A stretch of DNA of 15,691 nt from Planctomycetota bacterium (lineage in GTDB: Bacteria > Planctomycetota > Phycisphaerae > WQYP01): NCBI GenBank assembly GCA_021785155.1, contig JAJYGE010000323.1, positions 1 through 15,691 of the forward strand. The letters are read 5' to 3'. The translations under genes were made by a program, and so were the position numbers. Shown here one piece after another: positions 7,147 through 14,026 of this stretch (its first letter is position 1; every line of letters begins with the position of its first letter). A model generated the notes under the pieces. It was not told the origin of the DNA. It saw nothing but the letters and a program-made list of their open reading frames with translations, and did no database searches.

Positions 7147-7539
7147 TTATACCGCCGGTCGTGTTTTCAATGCGGCCGCTGGTACACCCGCCGATATCGC
7201 GCTACCGGCATCGGAAATAACCTGTTCCAATTGTTCCAAATATTCCAGAAACCGTCTGCGGCCATCGGCGGTCAGACGCACAAGCGTCTGAGAACGGTTC
7301 TTGCGTAAACGCTTCCAGACCTCAATTAAACCGGCTTCCAGCAAAATGGTCAGATGTCGGCTCAAATTGCCATCCGTCAGAGCGCAGACTTCTTTAAGCT
7401 CATTAAATAACAGGCCGTCGGCATGCCCCGCCAGCGAAGACACAATGCTTAATCGCGCTTTTTCATGAATCACGCGGTCCAGACCTTCATACGCATACCG
7501 CCCGGGCTGCTTGATGGATTTAATCAGATAATCGGCCAT
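7147..7539 (-). CDS. Winged-helix transcriptional regulator (HTH_34/MarR-ArsR-like)
   Basis: 130 aa. The core from about 20 to 105 reads as a winged helix: LDRVIHEKARLSIVSSLAG (helix 1), FNELKEVCALTDGNLSRHLTIL (helices 2-3; recognition helix NLSRHLTILLEAG), a basic wing KRLRKNRSQTLVRL, and LTADGRRRFLEYLEQLEQVI as dimer helix. Proteins of this type commonly repress or activate a neighbouring membrane-protein operon. The ATG at 7539 has GGAG eight nt upstream. Its start overlaps the 3' end of the membrane-protein gene by 20 bp, so translation is likely coupled and the pair forms a unit. The C-terminal 20 residues are Ala-rich and probably disordered. Confidence 0.88.
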   Translation of the reverse strand: MADYLIKSIKQPGRYAYEGLDRVIHEKARLSIVSSLAGHADGLLFNELKEVCALTDGNLSRHLTILLEAGLIEVWKRLRKNRSQTLVRLTADGRRRFLEYLEQLEQVISDAGSAISAGVPAAALKTRPAV

Positions 7540-8140
7540 GTCCGCGCTCCAAAGTCCAATACAAAATTCCGGCGGTAATCAATTGTCCCACGCAAAATAT
7601 GGCTCCCATCATCCATGGATATAGCGCATGATCACCGGGAGATAACGCCAGGGAAATAATCCCGGCCGCCAGATAATACGCTCCGCTCCAGAACGTTCCG
7701 CGGGGCAAAATGCGGCTAAGGGCAAACGCGCCCATGGAGAAAAAAAGCATCCAGAAGGCCGGCAGCAGATCAAATATTCCCGGAACCATCGCATAGACCA
7801 CACCGGTCAGCAGGCCGCCGGCAATCAGGCTGGGCATGAAGCTTTCCACCGCCAGAAGCGTCAATCGGGTTTGCATTTCTGATTGCATGCGCCGACACCG
7901 CCACACCATTTCCACGCCGATAATGACCAGGCTCATCGCCGCCGCGCCCACCCAGATCAACAGATACGCCCCATGCTCTTGGGCCGGATTCGTAACCCAT
8001 TGCTGCTGAATCCCCGCGGCCAGCACCGCAATAATGCCGGAAACCACAGCACTGAAACTGCGATACCCGCGAAACACCTGGCTTAACGCCACCTGTGAAC
8101 GGATTTCAGCAATCTGCGATAGCGCATCGCGCAGTTCCAT
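7520..8140 (-). CDS. Multi-pass membrane protein partnered with the winged-helix regulator
   Basis: 206 aa. A short amphipathic N-terminus (MELRDALSQIAEIRSQ) is followed by about six hydrophobic segments (roughly 30-45, 60-78, 103-120, 124-142, 150-166, 174-196). I recognise no catalytic motif. The layout, a small polytopic protein overlapping a HTH_34-type regulator, is a recurrent two-gene arrangement in Gram-negative phyla with unknown purpose; membrane-stress sensing or anti-regulator activity would be inference. The start at 8140 is firmly set by GGAGG five nt upstream. A 13-codon reading frame ends 15 bp before it. Confidence 0.8.
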   Translation of the reverse strand: MELRDALSQIAEIRSQVALSQVFRGYRSFSAVVSGIIAVLAAGIQQQWVTNPAQEHGAYLLIWVGAAAMSLVIIGVEMVWRCRRMQSEMQTRLTLLAVESFMPSLIAGGLLTGVVYAMVPGIFDLLPAFWMLFFSMGAFALSRILPRGTFWSGAYYLAAGIISLALSPGDHALYPWMMGAIFCVGQLITAGILYWTLERGHGRLSD

Positions 8141-8155
8141 ACCAACCTCCGGGTG

Positions 8156-8197
8156 TCAAACGCCGGCCACTTGCCGGATGGTCTGACGCACCGTCAT
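8156..8197 (-). CDS. Possible 13-aa leader peptide upstream of the membrane-protein gene
   Basis: ATG at 8197 reading MTVRQTIRQVAGV then TGA, 15 nt before the membrane-protein ATG. A purine-rich GAGGGGAG lies just upstream, but its 3' end is only two nt from the ATG, closer than ideal. This may be chance. Confidence 0.22.
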   Translation of the reverse strand: MTVRQTIRQVAGV

Positions 8198-8836
8198 GAC
8201 TCCCCTCAGCACAACCTCGCCTATATACTTTATACCACAAAGCGTCCGAAGGCAAGAAACGGACACGCGCGATATCGGGAGAGGTGGGCCCGTTTTCGAC
8301 GGGATTCGTAAAACGCCACGCCATTAGCACCGTCCACGGCGCGCCGGGACGGTGGTTGGTCAACTGTTGCCAATAGCTCGCCACTTCTTTCGCTCGATGT
8401 GCAACGAGCCGCGTAAAGTGTCACACATCTTTCGCAAGGGCGCGTTGGCGGTCAAGCCTCAATTCAATTTTTTTCTCTGTGCGTATCTCCTTGCCCCAAC
8501 TGATCTTATGACACGCGCCATCAGATTTAACCAAAACGTACCGCAATGCTGCTCAATTCTTTATTCGGGAGAGATAAAGTTTATTTCAGAATCATGCGGA
8601 TGGCTTTTAGCCGACGTTTGCCGACGGCCTTCGCGGATTTACGAGTTTTTTTCGGGAGGTTTCTCATGCGTCTACGAAACAGTGTTTCCTTTCACTCCTC
8701 CGGTGGCGCGGTTGCCGCCGGAGGGGTTTTGAGGAGAAAGGGAGGTGGGCGGGTCAGAGAAAATTTTTCCAGTCAGAAGACTGTGTTGGCCTTCTGGATT
8801 TTTGTGTTTGAGTTTTTATTAATAGGAGTATTTCCA
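8198..8836. other. Divergent intergenic region with leader of the OB-fold PEP-CTERM gene
   Basis: About 640 bases that must hold the promoters of the minus-strand membrane/regulator operon and of the plus-strand PEP-CTERM gene. An A/T-rich patch on the minus strand (GTATAAAGTATATAGG, 8220-8235) is a candidate -10 region for the former. On the plus side there is a possible upstream start (ATG 8666 with GGGAGG six nt before it) in frame with the PEP-CTERM gene, and the hairpin at 8697-8730. No separate gene is evident. Confidence 0.5.
8697..8730 (+). promoter_or_regulatory. Terminator-like hairpin in the PEP-CTERM gene leader
   Basis: CCTCCGGTGGC (8697-8707) pairs with GCCGCCGGAGG (8714-8724), an 11-bp stem with one G-T pair and a 6-nt loop, followed by GGTTTT. 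It lies 107 nt before the ATG at 8837 and within a possible in-frame upstream ORF. It could end upstream transcripts or act as an attenuator. Confidence 0.55.
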
Positions 8837-9622
8837 ATGTTTTCCAAAAAGGTTCTTACTGTCCTTTCCGCCGCCCTTGCATCGGTGGCATTGGCCGGCG
8901 CGCACGCCCAGGCAGATACCGCCGCCACGATCGAAGGCGATGCCAGCGGCACGCTGGTAACCTACGACGGCACTGCCGGTAAATATCCCGTCATCACCGC
9001 CATTTTGTCGCAACCCGGTACCATCGGTACCAAGACCTATTCAACTTATGCAATTCTGGCGAATGACGGCACCGGGTCCATTGAGCTGTATGGTTCGTTG
9101 CCGACCGGCAGCACCTACACACCGACGGTGGGCGACTCAATTAGTGTTTCGGGGAAATACGGACCCTACGATTCCATCCCGGAAATCGGGTCTATGACCG
9201 CGATTACCAAGGAAACCTCGGGCAATCCGTTGCCTGCGGTACAAACGTCCACCATCCCAACGCTCAACGTCGCAACGCCGCCCAACAACGTCGGCGGCTA
9301 CCTGTTTAACCTCAATAATGTCACAATTTCAGGGTTGACGGGCACCACCTTCGGCTTGACCAGCGAGGCCGGTACCATTACCGACGCTTCGGGTAACACG
9401 ATGGCGATGTACTATTGGCCAACGTCTTACTCGGCGGCGGCGGCGAATCTTAACGGCACCGCGATTCCCACCGGCCCGGTTGATATCACGGGTTTTGACT
9501 CAGCGTATAAGGGTACGGCGCAGTTTGTACCAGTGTCCATCGCTGCAGTACCCGAACCAGCTTCACTGGCCGTAATGGCCCTTGGGTGGTTTGGCGTTGC
9601 TGACGCTGGGCCGCAAGCGTAA
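8837..9622 (+). CDS. Exported OB-fold-like PEP-CTERM protein, sorting signal broken by a +1 frameshift
   Basis: Start ATG at 8837 with AGGAG eight nt upstream. A standard signal peptide (KK, LTVLSAALASVALAGA, then AQA|D near residue 26) follows. The mature part has two OB-fold-like halves: YGSLPTGSTYTPTVGDSISV with SGKYGPYDSIPEI, then GGYLFNLNNVTISGL with TGPVDITGFDSAYKGTAQF. This resembles exported OB-fold modules of the YhcR type, but that is an inference. The end contains VPEPASLAVMALG and then shifts to WFGVADAGPQA, stop 9622. Dropping one G from GGG at 9584-9586 yields GLALLTLG then RKRKQA, stop 9632, a perfect PEP-CTERM tail (264 aa). An upstream in-frame ATG at 8666 is less likely as the start because it would place 57 residues before the signal peptide. 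Confidence 0.85.
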   Translation: MFSKKVLTVLSAALASVALAGAHAQADTAATIEGDASGTLVTYDGTAGKYPVITAILSQPGTIGTKTYSTYAILANDGTGSIELYGSLPTGSTYTPTVGDSISVSGKYGPYDSIPEIGSMTAITKETSGNPLPAVQTSTIPTLNVATPPNNVGGYLFNLNNVTISGLTGTTFGLTSEAGTITDASGNTMAMYYWPTSYSAAAANLNGTAIPTGPVDITGFDSAYKGTAQFVPVSIAAVPEPASLAVMALGWFGVADAGPQA

Positions 9623-9734
9623 ACAGGCCTGATCCGCAGGTGCCGTTTTTCACCAACCATGATGCCGCCGCGTGCGGCTCAAGGGTTGGCCAGAAACGAT
9701 TTGAAAAAAGTATGACTGTTCTCTCGCCACCCAC

Positions 9735-9777
9735 GCCCGCAAACCCTCCGGTCGGAACCTCCGCCGGAGGGGCGGGC
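9735..9777. other. Large GC-rich hairpin between exported-protein genes
   Basis: GCCCGC (9735-9740) and CCCTCCGG (9744-9751) pair with CCGGAGGG (9764-9771) and GCGGGC (9772-9777): 14 bp with one AAA bulge and a 12-nt loop. There is no T-run on either strand, so it is not a standard terminator. It may stabilise the 3' end of the PEP-CTERM mRNA. Confidence 0.5.
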
Positions 9778-9996
9778 GGGATGGTGGACTTGAAGGCGTA
9801 AAGGATTCATTGATGGCAGATGGTTCACCAGACGCTCACGGCCTTTGCTGATACGCCGCGGCGTACAATCCATCGCGACACGCCTGCTTGCAGCCGGGCG
9901 ATGGCAACCCGCGGTATTTTTGGCGTCATTGTGATCGCTTTCCGGATATGGAAGGGAGGATAGTTGACCAGTTTGAGAGCAAGCCCCGGTTCCACC

Positions 9997-10037
9997 CTCC
10001 TCCAGCGAACGCCTCAGTCGCTGGAGGAGTGGTTTTT
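9997..10037 (+). terminator. Strong intrinsic terminator or attenuator before the phosphoesterase gene
   Basis: CTCCTCCAGCGA (9997-10008) and TCGCTGGAGGAG (10018-10029) form a perfect 12-bp stem with a 9-nt loop, followed by TGGTTTTT. It sits 75 nt before the ATG at 10112 and 365 nt after the previous stop. That position makes leader attenuation at least as likely as simple termination. Confidence 0.65.
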
Positions 10038-10111
10038 ATGGTATTATTTTTCGGCGTGTACGGATCGCCCTGTCACGAGCCGCCGGAGTTTTCCAGGAAA
10101 GGTTCTTGTTA

Positions 10112-13027
10112 ATGAAAAAACAATCACGGATTCGACGGATGTTACGAATACGCGCAAAAAAGAAAAAAAGATTTTCGGCCTTCAGTTTTGAGATTACAAG
10201 CGGCGCGGATGCCGGCTGCCGACGGCACGTCACGGAACAAACCACGGCCAATACCCACGGCAATCCGTGGTTTTCGGGCGCAGCACTCATGCTCTCCGCG
10301 GCATCCGCCCTGCTGGTTATCACCTCAGCGGCCATTCAAGCGGACAACGCCCCAACGATTATCCATAAAACCGCCACGGATCGCATCATCAGCCCCGTCG
10401 GCACGGTGGCCATGACGCCGAATTTTGCCATTGGCGTAGTGGGCAGCGGCGGCAATGTGGTCGTGGAAGCCTCCGGAGCGGCATTTCGGCAAACGTTGAC
10501 CGTGATGGATGCAAAACAACTTACCGAGAAGTCGCAACTGGGCTTTCTGAAGGGCAGGCCATGGGGAGTTAAGCCGGTCCCAGGTATATCCAAGCAGAGC
10601 CTGTTTCAAGGGCTGGCCGCCGGGCCGGATAACATGATTTATGCCGCCGGCGGATTTTCCAATAATGTGCTGGCATTACATTTGACGCATGGCCACCTGA
10701 AATTAATTCACCAATATCCCCTGACGTTTCAGGCTTTTCCAAAAACCCAATATCCGTATCAATATCAGGGGCGACAAACCAGTTTGAAAAGCCGCACCGG
10801 ACCGGTAACCCAGGGTAAACTCATTTCACTTCCGAAGCGCGGCCAACACAACGCGTGGGATTTTTATCCTGATTCCGTTGCCGTGGGCGCACGCGGCATT
10901 CATATATTTACCACCGGGCTGCTAAGCAACAGCGTGGCGCGCATTAACCTCCAAACAGGCCACACTCTTTACGCCAATGCCGGTGCCATGCCATTCCAGG
11001 TGGTCACCGCTGATCATGGCCGCCGATTGGTGATCAGTGATTGGGGTGATAATGGCGTATCGATACTGGATGCCCGCAGCTTGCGGTCGTTGGGTTTTAT
11101 CCGCATCGGACCACCGACGGGGCCACGGAATCGGCTCCCCGGCATCCATCCCACCGCACTGGCCACGGTGGGTAAATCCGCCCGTGTATGGGTAGCCTGC
11201 GCCAATGCCGATATTCTCAGCGAGGTAGATGCCAAAACCATGGCGATATGCGGCATGGGCATGGACCGTCCCTATCACGGTGCGCCACCGGGAACATTTC
11301 CTGATGCGTTAGCTGTGGCCGATGGCAGGGTATTTGTCGGCAATGCCGGCAATGATGATGTGGCTGTGTTTGATGCGAAGACCGGAAAGCAAGAAGGGCT
11401 GATTCCCACCGGCTGGTACCCAACAAATGTATGCATATATCACCACACACTGTACGTGGTTTCCGCCAAAGGGCTGGGATCCACACCAAATCTGCACCAT
11501 CAATGGGTGGGTGATTCCATGCCCGGCACCGTGCAGCGCATCGCACTTCATGACCTTCCAACGAACCTTGCGGGTTGGACACAATCGGCTTTAGCAAATA
11601 ATGGCTTTTCTTCAGCCCAACGCGCAACTTTGGCGCAACACAATGCTCTGGCCACCAGCGCTATTCGCCGCCATATCCAGTATGTGGTGTTTATTCTACG
11701 CGAAAATAAGACCTTTGATGAAGAATTCGGCGCGTACAAACGTGCCGGCCAATGGGCTGATCCGCACCTGGATCTCTACAACCGCGCGGAATTGCCGAAT
11801 CTTTACGCCATGGCCGACCGGTTCGGATTGTGCGTGAATTTTTATATGGATGGCGAAGTCACCGCCCAGGGGCATCAATGGACGACCGCCGCCGAGGATT
11901 CCGATTATGTGCAGCGGACGTGGCCAATGTATTATTCCGGCCGCGGCATAGCATCAAGTCCGGGTTGGACGCAAGACCTGCGCCCCTCGCCCTACGAGGT
12001 CAACACCGGCTTTAATGGTGGCGATAATCCGTATCCGGAGGACATCAACTTAAGCCAACTGAAACATTGGTCCAATCCGTGGATTTCCTACCCCGGCGGG
12101 ATGTTTATTTTTAATGATCTTCTGACCAATCACGTTTCGTTCATGAACTTTGGCGAATTTGTCGCGCGCAATCAGGCTGGAAAAATCAGTGCGGCCATGG
12201 TCAAGCACATTGGAAAGCCGTATCCGGAATGGAATCGCTTTATTCTCGATACGGACCGGGCAGCGGTCGTGCACAGGTTTATTGCCGCTCATAAAAACAA
12301 TCTGCCCCACTTCATCTACATCTGGCTGCCGGATGATCACACCGCCGGGCGCTCACCCGGGTATTACACTCCGCAGTATTACGTGGCCAATAATGATCTG
12401 GCCACCGGGCAGATTGTCGCGCAATTAAGCCGCACACCGCAATGGAAGCACATGGCCATATTTATCACGGAAGATGATGCCCAGTCCGGAGCCGATCATA
12501 TTGACGCGCATCGTTCTTTCGCCGTGATAGTCAGCCCGTGGATGAAACCGGGCATGTTGATTACGCATCGCTATTCCCAGGTCAATCTGATGCGGACAAT
12601 TGAGGCGATCACGCAAGTGCCGCCAATGTCGCAATGGGATGCTAATGCCCGGGTGCTTTCCGGCATCTGGACCCGACATCCCAACTTTGCTCCGTATCAG
12701 GTGCAACGCATTCGCATTCCGGTGCAATATAATCCCGGTCGATTGTGGCCGGGCGAACAACAGCGACGCAAGGCCGGTCAGACCGGCCATTGGCTTTCAC
12801 CCCATTGGTTAAAATCGCACCCGGGCGCGGCGGCGACCGTCGGCGATTCCGAATTCACGCCCACGCAACTGATGAAAGTTCCCGGCCCGGAGCAGATGCG
12901 CCAGGAATGGATTGCGGTGAAGGGTAAAGCATCGTATCGGCGGGTCATGGCCTATCTACGGCACCTGGCGGAATTACAGCACAAGCCATTGACGCATTAT
13001 ATTGCCAGCGATGCGGGGGACCAGTGA
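10112..13027 (+). CDS. Exported YncE-type beta-propeller / alkaline-phosphatase-like phosphoesterase fusion
   Basis: 971 aa from ATG 10112 (AGGAAAGG ten nt upstream; a TTG two codons earlier is too close to it). A Lys/Arg-rich extension of about 50 residues precedes the hydrophobic signal segment ALMLSAASALLVITSAAIQA. Residues about 85-500 hold YVTN/YncE-like propeller blades (NVLALHL, GDNGVSILDARSL, GNDDVAVFDAKTG). From about 520 comes a phosphoesterase of the PF04185/phospholipase C-like class: VVFILRENKTFDEEFG with the catalytic Thr, MDGEVTAQGHQWT, LPDDHTAGRSPGYYTP (about 740) and EDDAQSGADHIDAHR (about 786) as metal ligands. This matches the known bifunctional YncE/alkaline-phosphatase family and would act outside the cytoplasm on phosphoesters of unknown identity. 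Its stop codon overlaps the first palindromic repeat of the RAYT region. Confidence 0.93.
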   Translation: MKKQSRIRRMLRIRAKKKKRFSAFSFEITSGADAGCRRHVTEQTTANTHGNPWFSGAALMLSAASALLVITSAAIQADNAPTIIHKTATDRIISPVGTVAMTPNFAIGVVGSGGNVVVEASGAAFRQTLTVMDAKQLTEKSQLGFLKGRPWGVKPVPGISKQSLFQGLAAGPDNMIYAAGGFSNNVLALHLTHGHLKLIHQYPLTFQAFPKTQYPYQYQGRQTSLKSRTGPVTQGKLISLPKRGQHNAWDFYPDSVAVGARGIHIFTTGLLSNSVARINLQTGHTLYANAGAMPFQVVTADHGRRLVISDWGDNGVSILDARSLRSLGFIRIGPPTGPRNRLPGIHPTALATVGKSARVWVACANADILSEVDAKTMAICGMGMDRPYHGAPPGTFPDALAVADGRVFVGNAGNDDVAVFDAKTGKQEGLIPTGWYPTNVCIYHHTLYVVSAKGLGSTPNLHHQWVGDSMPGTVQRIALHDLPTNLAGWTQSALANNGFSSAQRATLAQHNALATSAIRRHIQYVVFILRENKTFDEEFGAYKRAGQWADPHLDLYNRAELPNLYAMADRFGLCVNFYMDGEVTAQGHQWTTAAEDSDYVQRTWPMYYSGRGIASSPGWTQDLRPSPYEVNTGFNGGDNPYPEDINLSQLKHWSNPWISYPGGMFIFNDLLTNHVSFMNFGEFVARNQAGKISAAMVKHIGKPYPEWNRFILDTDRAAVVHRFIAAHKNNLPHFIYIWLPDDHTAGRSPGYYTPQYYVANNDLATGQIVAQLSRTPQWKHMAIFITEDDAQSGADHIDAHRSFAVIVSPWMKPGMLITHRYSQVNLMRTIEAITQVPPMSQWDANARVLSGIWTRHPNFAPYQVQRIRIPVQYNPGRLWPGEQQRRKAGQTGHWLSPHWLKSHPGAAATVGDSEFTPTQLMKVPGPEQMRQEWIAVKGKASYRRVMAYLRHLAELQHKPLTHYIASDAGDQ

Positions 13028-13100
13028 GCACCGCCATGATAATACGGTGCCGTCGGTATCCGCGGGGGCGTAACGGCACCGGATTGTCATCACGGTGCTC
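13026..13100 (+). repeat. REP-like nested palindrome, unit 1
   Basis: Outer arms GAGCACCG/CGGTGCTC, middle ATGATAAT/ATTGTCAT (one G-T pair) and inner 9-bp arms CGGTGCCGT/ACGGCACCG around a 19-nt loop. Its first bases overlap the TGA of the phosphoesterase gene. The spacer CGACGAATCGCGTCTCCG links it to unit 2. Confidence 0.85.
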
Positions 13101-13118
13101 CGACGAATCGCGTCTCCG

Positions 13119-13193
13119 GAGCACCGGCATGGTAATGCGGTGCCGTCGGTGTCCGCAGGGGGCAAACGGCACCGGATTGTCATCACGGTGCTC
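13119..13193 (+). repeat. REP-like nested palindrome, unit 2
   Basis: Same orientation and architecture as unit 1, starting 93 bp after it. The loop differs (GTGTCCGCAGGGGGC), while both outer and inner arms are unchanged. It is followed by another CGACGAATCG. Confidence 0.85.
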
Positions 13194-13277
13194 CGACGAA
13201 TCGGCATATTGCGTGATAGACAACGCGATAATATATTGTTTGGGAATAATGTCTTGGAACTCGGCGGAGAGATCATC

Positions 13278-13778
13278 ATGGTTGGACATTTTGTGCTGCA
13301 TGCCTATCGTTCATGGAATGCCGATAATCCAAGGGGCTACGTTAATCGAGGGCACCGTGGCATACTCGCCCCCGACAAGGGCATTGCCCGGTATCGCAAT
13401 CGCATTGCAGCGCAGCCGGCCGTGGTGTGGGATGGCATAGCTCAAGCTTTAATCCTTACGTTGACGAACGAAATCTGCGCTCAGGAAACATGGCGACTGC
13501 ATGGCATCGCTATTACAGCGACCCATATCCATGCGGTAACCAGCATGCGCGGGGCAGTAGAACTTGCCGCGATGCAGCACCGGCTTAAACGGCTTCTCGG
13601 CAAAGATCTCAGTCAACGCACGGGAAAACGCGGCACGCGATGGTTTTCCCGTGGCGGGCAACCCACGCGCGTCAGTGACTCGAAGCACCTTGAATATTTG
13701 CTGCGACAATACCTTCCGCAACAGGGTGGTTTGTATTGGTGTGAGGGAATGGCGGAACCGCGGCGAACAGCGTTGTAA
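13278..13778 (+). CDS. REP-associated tyrosine transposase (RAYT), HUH/Y1 family
   Basis: 166 aa from ATG 13278, chosen because GGAGA lies seven nt upstream; the frame is open further upstream but only through palindrome sequence. The N-terminus FVLHAYRSWNADNPRGY (5-21) matches the planctomycete variety of IS200-like transposases. The HUH motif is His83-Ile-His85 (ITATHIHAVTS) and the nucleophile is Tyr140 with Gln144 (EYLLRQYL), the YxxxQ spacing of Y1 transposases. Such enzymes nick single-stranded DNA at hairpins. There are no IS200/IS605 ends or tnpB partner. Instead the gene lies alone among direct copies of a palindrome, which is the RAYT/REP arrangement. All key residues are present and the frame is intact, so it looks active or recently so. 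Confidence 0.83.
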   Translation: MVGHFVLHAYRSWNADNPRGYVNRGHRGILAPDKGIARYRNRIAAQPAVVWDGIAQALILTLTNEICAQETWRLHGIAITATHIHAVTSMRGAVELAAMQHRLKRLLGKDLSQRTGKRGTRWFSRGGQPTRVSDSKHLEYLLRQYLPQQGGLYWCEGMAEPRRTAL

Positions 13779-13785
13779 TCGCGCA

Positions 13786-13861
13786 GAACACCGTCATGAT
13801 AATGCGGTGCCGTCGGTATCCGCGGGGAGCGTAACGGCACCGGGTTATCACCACGGTGCTT
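13786..13861 (+). repeat. REP-like nested palindrome, unit 3
   Basis: Starts 8 bp after the transposase stop. Arms are GAACACCG/CGGTGCTT outside (one G-T-compatible change) and CGGTGCCGT/ACGGCACCG inside, with a 20-nt loop. Followed by the spacer TGGGACATCGCGTCTCCG, a variant of the upstream spacer. Confidence 0.85.
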
Positions 13862-13879
13862 TGGGACATCGCGTCTCCG

Positions 13880-13955
13880 GAGCACCGGCATGGTAATGCG
13901 GTGCCGTCGGTATCCGCGGGGAGCGTAACGGCACCGGGTTATCACCACGGTGCTT
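13880..13955 (+). repeat. REP-like nested palindrome, unit 4
   Basis: Head-to-tail copy 94 bp after unit 3, with the same loop and the same right arm GGGTTATCACCACGGTGCTT. The spacer after it is identical to that after unit 3, so units 3 and 4 derive from a recent tandem duplication. Confidence 0.85.
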
Positions 13956-13973
13956 TGGGACATCGCGTCTCCG

Positions 13974-14003
13974 GAGCACCGGCATGGTAATGCGGTGCCG
14001 TCG
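13974..14003 (+). repeat. REP-like palindrome, truncated unit 5 (left arm only)
   Basis: Starts another 94 bp on. The left arms GAGCACCG and CGGTGCCGT plus CGG are kept, then the sequence leaves the repeat and runs into the ribosome binding site AAAGGA (14016-14021) of the MFS gene. It cannot form the full hairpin by itself but could pair with right arms of units 3-4. Confidence 0.8.
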
Positions 14004-14026
14004 GATGTCGTAACGAAAGGACTTTA

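Larger units (their letters stand above)
9623..10111. other. Intergenic stretch and leader of the propeller/phosphoesterase gene
   Basis: 490 bases without a credible gene. They hold two strong hairpins (9735-9777 and 9997-10037) and the ribosome binding site AGGAAAGG (10095-10102) of the next gene. No sigma-70 promoter can be called with confidence. Confidence 0.5.

Noticed and set aside
8546..8836. Taking the first possible start (8546) for the OB-fold PEP-CTERM gene
   Set aside because: It would put almost 100 residues before a perfect signal peptide; AGGAG plus ATG at 8837 is far better. Only the 8666 start is kept as a minor possibility.
13095..13277. N-terminal extension of the transposase through the upstream palindrome
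   Set aside because: The translation is only repeat sequence; ATG 13278 has a good binding site and begins the conserved domain.
13026..14003. CRISPR array as explanation for the 94-bp periodic repeats
   Set aside because: Units are long, spacers are near-identical and 18 nt, and no cas genes are nearby; nested palindromes around an HUH transposase fit REP/RAYT instead.
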